In this document: piece by piece, positions 18,119-25,514 of the stretch | Position numbering within the stretch: position 1 is the first letter of the stretch | How the letters are laid out: every line of letters begins with the position of its first letter | Assembly (NCBI GenBank): GCA_943787445.1 | Contig: CALSML010000022.1 | Coordinates: forward strand, 1-44,301 | Direction: 5' to 3' | Origin: an uncultured Alphaproteobacteria bacterium | Lineage (GTDB): Bacteria; Pseudomonadota; Alphaproteobacteria; UBA6615 | Length of the DNA stretch: 44,301 nucleotides | Notes under the pieces: model-generated | What the model saw: the letters and a program-made list of their open reading frames with translations, nothing else | What the model was told of the DNA's origin: nothing | The model's database searches: none | Made by a program: the position numbers and the translations under genes

Positions 18119-18392
18119 TCTGGCCGAACTGGCCGAAACTGCACTTGCCGAGTCCCTGCGTCGCCTGAAGGCTGACGACACGGCAGATGTGTCCGACGAG
18201 ACGGTTCAGGCCCTGCTGACGGCGGGGGCACGGCTCTATGCCCGGAAAATCGACACTGAGGGCCGGCGATTTTCGCCCGTGTGCGAACCCGGGGTTATGA
18301 ATGCAACGGATGTCGCGGTGACGGTGACAGCCTTGCTGCAGGCTGCGGATCTCAACCTGTTCGATCTGGCCATGTGGACGAACCGGGCGTGA
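18105..18392 (+). CDS. Small helical protein translationally coupled to the Rieske gene
   Basis: A 95-aa protein starting MSAPDLAELAETALAESLRRLKADDTADVSDETVQALLTAGARLYARKIDTEG. It is mostly helical, rich in Ala, Leu and acidic residues, with a short second part (TDVAVTVTALLQAADLNLFDLAMW). Its ATG at 18105 lies inside the last codons of the Rieske gene and is preceded by GACGGAG, so the two are coupled. The amidohydrolase starts 25 nt downstream. I do not recognise the family. The context suggests an accessory or small subunit of the Rieske/amidohydrolase system. Confidence 0.75.
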   Translation: MSAPDLAELAETALAESLRRLKADDTADVSDETVQALLTAGARLYARKIDTEGRRFSPVCEPGVMNATDVAVTVTALLQAADLNLFDLAMWTNRA

Positions 18393-18417
18393 GTGACGAA
18401 AAAAGGAGTTCCAGACG

Positions 18418-19638
18418 ATGAGTGACGACTACAAACGCACCTATTCCCAGATTGACGACTGGTCTGACAGCCGCGAACTGCTCGCCAATGCGCGCAAGCA
18501 GGCCAACCAGCGCAATTTTGATGATGTGTTCATTGTCGATATCGATTCCCATATCAGCGATGGCGGCGCCTGGCCGGAGATCATGGATCTGGTTGAGGAC
18601 CCGGTGGTGCGCGATGCTGCCTCGGCCTTCGGGGACGGCTCGAAGCGGGGGGCTTTCCTGAACCACACGCCGGGTCTGCAGTGGCAGAATGTCTGGGGCC
18701 GCATCCCTCATGGTCAGGGCCTCAAGGAACCTGTTGAAGACACAAGCGCGCCGCGCGATGTGATACTGGCGCAGAAATCGATCGAGCAGATGGGGCTGGA
18801 TTATCAGGTCGTCTTCCCCAATGCGTTGTTGTTTCTGGGGATGCATCCGGTGCCGGAGATGGAGGTGCATCTGGCGAACGCCTACAACCGCTGGCTTGTC
18901 GAGCGCATCCTGCCCGAGGACCCGCGGATCCGGGCGATGCTCTATCTTCCGTTCAACAATCCCGAAGCGGCTGAAGCCACGGTCAAGCGTTTCCTCGGCA
19001 ATCCGGGCGTTGCGGGTTTCCTGGTCACGTCATCGCGGCACAAGCCGGTGCATGCGAATGAATATATGCGGCTCTACGCGATGCTGGAGGAGGCCGGTCA
19101 GGTTCTCGGCTTCCACACTCATCTGAACTGGCAGGACGAGTACACTTCCCAGCTCAACCGTTTCATCTCCATGCATGCGATTTCGTTCGTCCTGTGCAAT
19201 CTGGTGCATCTAACCAACTGGGTGATCAACGGACTTCCTGAGCGGTTTCCCAAGCTTAATGTCATGTGGATTGAAAGCGGCGTTGCGTGGCTGTCCTTCG
19301 CGATGCAGCGGCTCGATCATGAATACATGATGCGGACCTCCGAAGCGCCGCTGCTCAAGAAGCTCCCCAGTGAGTATATGCGCGACATGTTCTATACGAC
19401 CCAGCCCATGGAGCGGAGCAACGAGACCCTGCTGGCCGCGACCATGGAAGGGATCAATGCCAGTTCGCAGATGCTCTATGCATCGGACTGGCCGCATTGG
19501 GACTTCGACCTGCCGTCGGTGATCTGGGATCTGCCGTTCCTGAATGAAACGGCCAAGCGCAACATCCTAGGTTACAACGCGGCACGCCTGTTCAATCTAG
19601 AGATTCCGGAGCGCTACAACGCGCTTGCGGCGGAATAA
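18418..19638 (+). CDS. Amidohydrolase-2 family metal-dependent hydrolase/decarboxylase
   Basis: A 406-aa TIM-barrel protein of the amidohydrolase-related (ACMSD-like) family. The barrel begins at VFIVDIDSHISDGGAW with the D43-x-H45 metal pair. A second metal His is in VLGFHTHLNW, and the terminal Asp is in MLYASDWPHWDFDLP. The segments PFNNPEAAEATVKRFL, RFPKLNVMWIESGVAWL and FLNETAKRNILGYNAARLFNL are characteristic. The family hydrolyses or non-oxidatively decarboxylates ring and ring-cleavage acids. The start is at 18418, behind AAAAAGGAG. It is the third gene of the Rieske operon, and the damaged lactonase gene follows after 17 nt. The substrate is unknown. Confidence 0.9.
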   Translation: MSDDYKRTYSQIDDWSDSRELLANARKQANQRNFDDVFIVDIDSHISDGGAWPEIMDLVEDPVVRDAASAFGDGSKRGAFLNHTPGLQWQNVWGRIPHGQGLKEPVEDTSAPRDVILAQKSIEQMGLDYQVVFPNALLFLGMHPVPEMEVHLANAYNRWLVERILPEDPRIRAMLYLPFNNPEAAEATVKRFLGNPGVAGFLVTSSRHKPVHANEYMRLYAMLEEAGQVLGFHTHLNWQDEYTSQLNRFISMHAISFVLCNLVHLTNWVINGLPERFPKLNVMWIESGVAWLSFAMQRLDHEYMMRTSEAPLLKKLPSEYMRDMFYTTQPMERSNETLLAATMEGINASSQMLYASDWPHWDFDLPSVIWDLPFLNETAKRNILGYNAARLFNLEIPERYNALAAE

Positions 19639-19655
19639 CCCCCAGAAGAAATCTC

Positions 19656-20375
19656 ATGTTCTATACGATCGAATGCGTCCTGATGTGTGACAACTACCTG
19701 AGCGAAAGCCCGATCTGAGACGTGGAAGAAGGACGTTTCTATTGGGTCGATCGGACCGGTCAGCGGGTTGGCAAGCCTACAATCTGGCGCCTGGATCCGA
19801 GGAGCGGGAAAGTCGAGAACTGGGCGCTTGATCACGATGTGGGTGCGGTCGCGCTACGCAAGGACGGCAATGCCGTGCTGGCCAAGGTCGATGACGGTAT
19901 CGAATGTTCGAACGGTCCGTGCTGGAGCCCGGACGACAAGACGTTCTATTTCGCAGATACCTTTCAGGAAGAGTTCTGGGCCTATGACTACGACATCGAA
20001 ACCGGTAATGTTTCGAACAAACGGGTTTTTGCGACCACTAAAGATGATCTTGGAGTGGCTGATGGATCAACGGTCGATGCGGAAGGTTACATGTGGAATG
20101 CGCAGGTCACCGGCGGCGAACTCGTTCGTTATGCGCCTGATGGTTCGGTTGAGCGTCGGATCGGGATGCCGGTCAAGAACGTCACCAGTGTGATCTTTGG
20201 CGGTGAGAATATGGATGAGATCTACGTGACCTCCATGGCACGCGTAGCGCATCCGGGCGCAGATGCGCTTGGCCATTTCGCTGTGGAATCCAAACCGCAA
20301 TTCGGGGCTGGGGGACTTTTCCGGATCACCGGACTGGGAATTCAGGGCGTGCCGGGAACGCGATTTGGCGGCTAG
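19656..20375 (+). pseudogene. SMP-30/gluconolactonase-like gene with TGA codon and internal deletion
   Basis: The frame from the ATG at 19656 reads MFYTIECVLMCDNYLSESPI, then TGA at 19716-19718 exactly where homologues have Trp (SESP-I-W-D-V), then DVEEGRFYWVD. The remaining frame is open to 20375. Later motifs are present: IECSNGPCWSPDDKTFYFADT, DGSTVDAEGYMWNAQV, GELVRYAPDGSVERRI, NVTSVIFGG. The central segment expected between DGNAVLAK and VDDGIECSNG, which carries the substrate-binding Arg/Asn of the family's LNDGKxDxxGR block, is missing. The total is 239 codons against ~290. The metal-site Glu, Asn and Asp are retained. Nonsense plus deletion makes this the best supported true pseudogene in the window. 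Confidence 0.83.
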
Positions 20376-20408
20376 GAACGCCGTCGAAGGATTTCCTTTT
20401 TCGTTTGT

Positions 20409-20438
20409 CTGCGACGCGGAATCCGGTGCTAGGGTTTT
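20409..20438 (+). promoter_or_regulatory. Promoter-like element shared with 12734..12763
   Basis: CTGCGACGCGG, nine bases, then CTAGGGTTTT, ending 33 nt before the ATG of the small ORF. The blocks and their spacing are identical to those before the BASS transporter gene. The context TGCTAGGGT also gives an extended -10-like TGn. It supports independent transcription of the small ORF. Confidence 0.45.
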
Positions 20439-20471
20439 GGCGTTCTTCAACAATCGAAAGGAGGTGATCCA

Positions 20472-20552
20472 ATGTCGAGTGAGATTCTAGGCAATATGTT
20501 CAACCCTGTGTCTCGGGTTCGGATGGCGGAGCAACCTTCTCTAGCCGGATAG
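20472..20552 (+). CDS. 26-codon ORF with a perfect Shine-Dalgarno and its own terminator
   Basis: ATG at 20472-20474 and TAG at 20550-20552. The leader AAAGGAGGTGATCC, 1 nt before the ATG, is complementary over 14 bases to the 3' end of 16S rRNA, the strongest possible initiation signal. The peptide begins MSSEILGNMFNPVSRVRM and ends in AEQPSLAG. It is amphipathic, with no Cys and no Tyr. A promoter-like element lies upstream and a UUCG-loop terminator follows. The next gene is on the opposite strand, so it is not an ordinary leader of a downstream gene. It could be a microprotein, a RiPP precursor or a highly translated decoy. I know no family for it. Confidence 0.55.
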   Translation: MSSEILGNMFNPVSRVRMAEQPSLAG

Positions 20553-20598
20553 AGACAACGGTCGAATGACCACGGGCTTGGCATGTCGCCTGCTCACG

Positions 20599-20623
20599 GG
20601 GCCGCTCTTCGGAGCGGCCCTTT
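20599..20623 (+). terminator. UUCG-tetraloop intrinsic terminator
   Basis: A perfect 9-bp stem GGGCCGCTC / GAGCGGCCC closed by a TTCG tetraloop, followed by TTTCCGTTTC. It lies 46 nt after the stop of the 26-codon ORF and just before the convergent hydrolase gene. Confidence 0.85.
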
Positions 20624-20636
20624 CCGTTTCAGGCAG

Positions 20637-21356
20637 TCAGATACTCGCCGCGATCTCTTCGAAGATTGCACGCACGTCATCGGCGGCCGTGATCATCGCA
20701 TCATGGCTGGTGTCGATTTCGATACCGCGCCAGACCGGATGGGCCATGTATTCCTTCACAGTCGCATCGAAGGTGCTGTTGTGATAGCCGGTTGCCCGAA
20801 TGAAGGTGCGGTTGGTGATCTGGTCGACAGCACCGGTGATGGTGGCGCGATCCCGCATGGTCTTGGCGGACTGAACGGTCATCTTGTCTGTGATCCACGC
20901 GGCGACGTCCGGATCCGTGACGCCAATCAGTTCCGGGGTTGGCGCGGGCATGCGCCAGGCATCGGGGTCGCTGGCGAGTTCTTCCTCGATCATTTCCCGC
21001 CGCCAGTCAGGCAGCAGGTCATTCTGTGAAATCTGATTGGTCGGAATGAAGGCGTTGATGTAGCAGAGCGCCGAAATGCGTTCGGGCATCCGATCGGCAA
21101 CGCTGGTGGTCACCATGCCGGCATAGCTCTGGGCCACCAGAATTACATCGCGGAGATCCTCCCAGGTCAGGACATTCATGATGTCCTGAACATTGGTCTC
21201 CAGACCGACATCGGGCGTCAGCAGATGACTGCGTTCGCCGAACCCCGTCATGGTCGGGGTGTAAACGATATGGCCAGCGTCCCTCAGCTGCGGGGCGATA
21301 CGAGACCAGCACCAGCCGCCATGCCAGGCGCCATGAACAAGAACGAAGGTCGCCAT
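20637..21356 (-). CDS. Alpha/beta hydrolase, methylesterase/hydroxynitrile-lyase-like
   Basis: A 239-aa alpha/beta hydrolase without an N-terminal extension. The oxyanion motif is at FVLVHGAWHGGWCW (residues 4-17). The nucleophile elbow is VILVAQSYAGMVTT with Ser77; the usual G-x-S-x-G reads A-Q-S-Y-A, as in plant methylesterases and hydroxynitrile lyases. The catalytic His is in the terminal DTSHDAMITA. The ATG at 21354-21356 follows the stop of the large RdhA-like gene by 12 nt on the same strand, so the two almost certainly form one transcript. Its substrate may be the product or precursor of the RdhA-like enzyme. That link is inference. Confidence 0.9.
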   Translation of the reverse strand: MATFVLVHGAWHGGWCWSRIAPQLRDAGHIVYTPTMTGFGERSHLLTPDVGLETNVQDIMNVLTWEDLRDVILVAQSYAGMVTTSVADRMPERISALCYINAFIPTNQISQNDLLPDWRREMIEEELASDPDAWRMPAPTPELIGVTDPDVAAWITDKMTVQSAKTMRDRATITGAVDQITNRTFIRATGYHNSTFDATVKEYMAHPVWRGIEIDTSHDAMITAADDVRAIFEEIAASI

Positions 21357-21368
21357 GAATAATCTCTT

Positions 21369-23612
21369 CTAGTTGGTTGTTGTGGGTCCCGGCGTCTTAT
21401 CGGGTGCGGCGTCCACGTCCTTGTAGCCCGCGGAATAGGGGTTCCTGGCAAGGCTCTGGATCGGACCGCTGCCAACCGGCGGGGTGGGTGTGTAATGATC
21501 AGGGGCGGGTCCCCCAGCTGTGGCACGCGCTCTGGCCTCTTCGGGGGTCTCCAGAAGTTGCCCTGCGGCCATGGCCGCCTTCCGATCCACGGGGACCGGG
21601 CCGGGAGCGTCGGGCGGAGGCATCATATCGGCGTTGTAGTAGGCCATTCGCTGCCTGGCCGAATCGACCTTGCGTGAGGGGTCGATCTCGCGACGGTTGA
21701 CGCCCTTGGGTTCGACAACCCGGTCGCCGACAACCTCGTGGTCAAACCACCACTTCTTGGCAGGGTTGCGCCGCCCGTTCCCCAGCGCGTCATCTGCCCA
21801 TGTGGCGAGTGGAACCATGAGCTTCTCCATGAACATGGCATTCACCCCCATCCAGCTGGCCATGCGCGGCAGCAATGGTCCGTCCGTATCCACGACCTTG
21901 TTGATCGGGCAGGTCTTCATGCAGCGCCCACAGGCAGAGCCATGGGGGTTGGTGACCCGATACCGGGCGCATCGCTCGGCATCCGGTTTCCAGATCTCGT
22001 AGCCGTTGAACATCACCTTGTCGCCAAAGGGAATGGCATCGCAGGGGCATTCGCGGGCGCATTTCAGACAGCCCTTGCAGAACGTCTGGAGGCCAAAATC
22101 GATCGGCTTGTCGACGTCGAGTGGCATATCTGTGGTCAGCACGACGGATTTGAACCGGGGGCCGACAAAGGGATTTAGGACCAGCTCCCCGATGCGGCTG
22201 AGTTCGCCCAGACCGGCGAGAAGAACCAGCGGGATCTGCAGCACATCACTGTCGGCATTCGTCTGCGCACGTGCGGAAAAACCGTTCTGGCCGAGTAAAT
22301 TGGACATGATTCCGGCGATTTCCGCGCCGCGCTGGTAGCCGCGCATGGACTGGGAACCGGAAATCCAGTCGTCTCCGCTTGCACCTTCCATGGTTTCGAA
22401 ACCCTGATCGATCAGCATCACGACGGCATAGCGGTGATACATTTCAATCGCAGTCCCGTCTTCCTTGTGGGAATACCAGGCGTAGCGGGGGATTTCGCAG
22501 ATGCCGGTTAGATCGGACCCAAGAAAATAGGACAGGGCCTTGATCGCGCGGGCATTTGCCGCCGGGTCGGAAAGCACGCTGGTATCGGCCGCTTCGTCCA
22601 CTCGTCCGTCCTGATAAGGGACCATGGAGCGGATCGACGAGACCATGGAACGGGAGATCGGGTGCTTGGTCGAGAAGCGAGCCCGTTCGCGCTGTGCTTT
22701 GTCACCCAGATCGCCCTGCAAGGCCCGTTCGAAGAACGCTGCACGCTTGGGGACACGTGGAACTTCATCATCGAGAATGAGAGTCGAGGGGCGATCGACG
22801 CGTTTGACCGTTTCCATCGGGTAGCGACTGGCCCAGGACGGACGTCTGGCGCGGCGATTGCGTTCGCGGCCGGATTGGGCGTCGTTGATGCCCCACCAGT
22901 AGCGCAGGCCCCTGGCGCGAAGCGCGGCCGGTGCGAGCGGCCGGTCACATGTCAGTTTGTAATCCGTGGACACAACCACCAGCGTGAAATCATCGAGATA
23001 AGGATTGGCCAGCGTGCCGTCTTTCTGGCGCACGGCAAGGCCGGCGAGAACGGCAAGGCGTTCCTCGTCGAGACGCCGAGATCCGGGCAGGTCGACACGG
23101 GCGTTGCAGCCCATCAGTCGAATATGGCCGGCGATATTGCCCGCGATCTCGGTCAAACGCATTTCCGCCATTTCGACGAGATTGCCCAATACCCAGTTTT
23201 CGGCGATGGGCTCGTCGTGCGGGATACGCTGGTGTTCCAGCAGGATGACGATGGCCAGATTGTTGCCGTCCGGGGCCGCACCTTCACGCCACGCGGAGCC
23301 CGGAATCGGGCATATGCCGACCTGACTTGCATCGAGGAAGTAGGCCGCACCCTTTATGTCGATCGTGCAGCGGTCCGGGTCGTCGGTGTCGGGCGCGGGC
23401 TCGGGGGCGACATCGCCGTCGGCCACCTGGGCGAAGATATCCCGGTATTCACGCAGCGCGGAGCCGAGCATCGCGCGGAGTGGGCGATCGGCATCCGGGC
23501 TGATGGGCGCGCGGTTGATTTCATCTGTGGCCATTCCGTCATCCCGGGGCAGGACCTCGAGCGGGAAGGGGCCAAGATGAAATGGCCGGTCACCGTTTTT
23601 CAGCAGGCGCAT
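21369..23612 (-). CDS. Tandem reductive-dehalogenase-like protein with one 2x[4Fe-4S] module
   Basis: A 747-aa protein with two copies of the cobalamin-dependent reductive dehalogenase (RdhA) core fold. Copy 1 spans ~88-228 (AAYFLDASQVGICPIPGSAW ... FTLVVVSTDYKLTCDRPLAP). Copy 2 spans ~358-505 (LSYFLGSDLTGICEIPRYAW ... SVVLTTDMPLDVDKPID). Only copy 2 continues into the ferredoxin module: C512-x2-C515-x2-C518-x3-C522-P and C548-x12-C561-x2-C564-x3-C568-P. There is no Tat signal, no RdhB anchor gene and no C-terminal NADPH/FMN reductase domain. The ~150-residue Pro/Arg-rich tail is unassigned. The start at 23612 is chosen for GTGGAG upstream. It is probably cytoplasmic and corrinoid dependent; copy 1 may be degenerate or a dimer-like scaffold. 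QueG is a related fold, but it is much shorter. Confidence 0.82.
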   Translation of the reverse strand: MRLLKNGDRPFHLGPFPLEVLPRDDGMATDEINRAPISPDADRPLRAMLGSALREYRDIFAQVADGDVAPEPAPDTDDPDRCTIDIKGAAYFLDASQVGICPIPGSAWREGAAPDGNNLAIVILLEHQRIPHDEPIAENWVLGNLVEMAEMRLTEIAGNIAGHIRLMGCNARVDLPGSRRLDEERLAVLAGLAVRQKDGTLANPYLDDFTLVVVSTDYKLTCDRPLAPAALRARGLRYWWGINDAQSGRERNRRARRPSWASRYPMETVKRVDRPSTLILDDEVPRVPKRAAFFERALQGDLGDKAQRERARFSTKHPISRSMVSSIRSMVPYQDGRVDEAADTSVLSDPAANARAIKALSYFLGSDLTGICEIPRYAWYSHKEDGTAIEMYHRYAVVMLIDQGFETMEGASGDDWISGSQSMRGYQRGAEIAGIMSNLLGQNGFSARAQTNADSDVLQIPLVLLAGLGELSRIGELVLNPFVGPRFKSVVLTTDMPLDVDKPIDFGLQTFCKGCLKCARECPCDAIPFGDKVMFNGYEIWKPDAERCARYRVTNPHGSACGRCMKTCPINKVVDTDGPLLPRMASWMGVNAMFMEKLMVPLATWADDALGNGRRNPAKKWWFDHEVVGDRVVEPKGVNRREIDPSRKVDSARQRMAYYNADMMPPPDAPGPVPVDRKAAMAAGQLLETPEEARARATAGGPAPDHYTPTPPVGSGPIQSLARNPYSAGYKDVDAAPDKTPGPTTTN

Positions 23613-23818
23613 GATTGTCTCCACAGCCCGGTATTTGCATGTTGTCCGGATGGTTTCATTTTCGGTGCGATTGTACACGAGAACAACCGGGTGCCCGCAC
23701 ATTTGAACTGGCACGGAGATTGCTACTTAGATTGCATGTCTATTCTTTCACGCGATGGCGGCTCCGGCCGCGAACTGGTCACCACTGGCGCATTGAGCGA
23801 TGCGGATCGTGCTGAAAT

Positions 23819-24145
23819 GCGCGGCTGGATCCGCGAGATATCGGCCATGTGGAAGTCGGGCAGCGCGCGGTGGCGAAAATCAGCACCTATGACTTCGTTC
23901 GATATGGCGGTCTGGAGGGTCGGGTTGTGAATATCGCAGCCGAGGCCGATACCGATGAGCGCGGGCGACACTATTTTCGGGTTGTTGTGGAAACCGGCGA
24001 CAGCGCGCTGGGAGATGACGGAGATTTGCCGATCATTCCGGGGATGATCGCCACCGTTGATATTCATACCTGAGAGAAGCGGGTGATCGACTACCTAATC
24101 CAGCCGGTGCTGAAAACGCGATCCGAAGCTTTCCGCGAACGCTGA
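23819..24145 (+). pseudogene. C-terminal remnant of an HlyD-type secretion adaptor, with nonsense codon
   Basis: Similarity to type I secretion membrane-fusion proteins (HlyD/PrtE) begins abruptly at ARLDPRDIGHVEVGQRAVAKIS. It continues through YDFVRYGGLEGRVVNI, HYFRVVVETGDSALG and IIPGMIATVDIHT, where the family has G-E-K. The Gly codon is TGA at 24071-24073. After it the frame goes on EKRVIDYLIQPVLKTRSEAFRER to a second TGA at 24143-24145, the genuine family C-terminus. At least 250 N-terminal residues, including the membrane anchor, are absent. Upstream (23736-23818) an ATG-started frame in another register shows no HlyD similarity. It abuts the stop of purU. No TolC or ABC secretion gene remains. 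Confidence 0.75.
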
Positions 24146-25045
24146 TCAGCTCTGAGAGAAGACCACGGTCCGGTCACCGTGAATCAGCACGCGCTGTTCG
24201 ATATGAGATCTGACAGCGCGGGCCAGAACCACACTTTCCAGATCACTGCCGATCCGTTCCAGATCGCGCGGCGCATTGGCGTGGCTCACGCGGCTGGTCT
24301 CCTGCTCAATGATCGGACCTTCGTCGAGATTGGGGGTCACATAGTGTGCGGTTGCTCCGATGAGCTTCACCCCGCGTGTATGGGCCTGGTGATAGGGTTT
24401 GGCGCCTTTGAAACCCGGCAGGAAGGAATGGTGGATGTTGATACACCGTCCGGCCAGCGCTTCGCACATTTCCGGGGTCAGAATCTGCATGTAGCGGGCG
24501 AGAACGATCAGTTCGGCGCCTGACTGCTCGATGATCCCGAGAATCTGAGATTCCTGTTCGCGCTTGGTCTCGGGCGTTATCGGCAGGTGGTGGTAGTCGA
24601 GCCCATAGAAGTCGGCGAGCGGCTTCTGATCGGGATGATTGGACACAACCCCGACGACTTCCATCTCTAGGGCACCCGTGCTCATCCGATAGAGAAGGTC
24701 ATTGAGGCAATGACCGGGTTTGGAGACCAGCAGCAGGACCTTTGGCTTCACCGACTGGTCGGTGATGGAACAGCCCATGTCGAACCGTTTTGCGATGGCA
24801 TCAAACGCAGCGGTAAGGTTTTCGAGGGAAGGTGTGTTGTTCCCGGCACCATAGACAGTGCGCATGAAGAAATGCCCGGTGGTTTCATCGTCGAACTGTG
24901 CGGATTCCAGAATGTTGCAATCCTGCTGAGCGAAGAAATTCGCAACCGCAGCGACAATGCCCATCTGATCAGGGCAGGAGAATTTCAGGACATAGCGGCG
25001 CTCAAAATGCTGAGACGTGCCTGAAGGGGATGCGGAATCACTCAT
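24146..25045 (-). CDS. purU: Formyltetrahydrofolate deformylase
   Basis: PurU hydrolyses 10-formyl-THF to formate and THF, balancing one-carbon pools. The 299-aa product has an N-terminal ACT domain (YVLKFSCPDQMGIVAAVANFFAQQDCNILESAQFDD, residues ~18-52) and a C-terminal formyltransferase fold. The catalytic Asn-His-Asp set is visible in CINIHHSFLPGFKGAKPYHQAH and IGATAHYVTPNLDEGPIIEQ. The ATG at 25043-25045 is preferred to a TTG four codons earlier, though neither has a clear ribosome site. It follows the ABC-transporter operon on the same strand by 87 nt, which suggests that the imported compound yields one-carbon units or formate. Confidence 0.95.
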   Translation of the reverse strand: MSDSASPSGTSQHFERRYVLKFSCPDQMGIVAAVANFFAQQDCNILESAQFDDETTGHFFMRTVYGAGNNTPSLENLTAAFDAIAKRFDMGCSITDQSVKPKVLLLVSKPGHCLNDLLYRMSTGALEMEVVGVVSNHPDQKPLADFYGLDYHHLPITPETKREQESQILGIIEQSGAELIVLARYMQILTPEMCEALAGRCINIHHSFLPGFKGAKPYHQAHTRGVKLIGATAHYVTPNLDEGPIIEQETSRVSHANAPRDLERIGSDLESVVLARAVRSHIEQRVLIHGDRTVVFSQS

Positions 25046-25132
25046 TGCGGTCGCCAAGAGAATAACAGAACCAGATGCGCAGGGGTTTTAGTCCCGTCTT
25101 CCCGGCAGATGCAAGGGCGCAAGTTCTACAGA

Positions 25133-25513
25133 TCAGCGTCCCTGATCGGGGGCGAGATCAATTGTGTCGATCCAGTACTGTCGTGAGAGCCAGCGTACGC
25201 CGGAGGGTGCGACACGAACAAGTTGCGTGGTTCTGCCCTCGGTACCGCGTTGCACGCCCACTTCGTTGTAGATGTTCGAATGGAAACGCTCTGGCGGAAA
25301 CTTGGCTGTGACCAAGAGATTGACCCGCTCCGGTCCCGTGTCGATATGCGCAGCCAGTGCGCCGGTGATACGGGTGGGGCCCGTGACACGCCCATAGCCT
25401 TCCCAGCCGATCCAAAGTACGGCTACGGTCAGGATGAAAAGAATGTCGCGACGTTTGTACCAGGCCCGTCGTTTTCGTGCCGAGCGGACTTCGTCCATTT
25501 CCTGTGTCGTCAT
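25133..25513 (-). CDS. Small single-span membrane protein of the ABC operon
   Basis: A 126-aa protein with a basic cytoplasmic N-terminus (RSARKRRAWYKRRD), one hydrophobic helix (ILFILTVAVLWIGWEGYG, residues ~24-41), and an ~85-residue outer domain (AHIDTGPERVNLLVTAKFPPERFHSNIYNEVGVQ...). The start at 25513 lies right against the stop of the second permease (25515), so translation is coupled. I do not recognise a named family. Its position as last gene of a NitT/TauT-type importer suggests an accessory subunit that interacts with the permeases or the binding protein. No catalytic motif is seen. Confidence 0.7.
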   Translation of the reverse strand: MTTQEMDEVRSARKRRAWYKRRDILFILTVAVLWIGWEGYGRVTGPTRITGALAAHIDTGPERVNLLVTAKFPPERFHSNIYNEVGVQRGTEGRTTQLVRVAPSGVRWLSRQYWIDTIDLAPDQGR

Positions 25514-25514
25514 A

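Noticed and set aside
22662..23930. 422-codon plus-strand frame opposite the RdhA-like gene
   Set aside because: Antisense shadow: the minus-strand frame has clear RdhA/ferredoxin motifs, and the plus frame has no ribosome site or recognisable fold.
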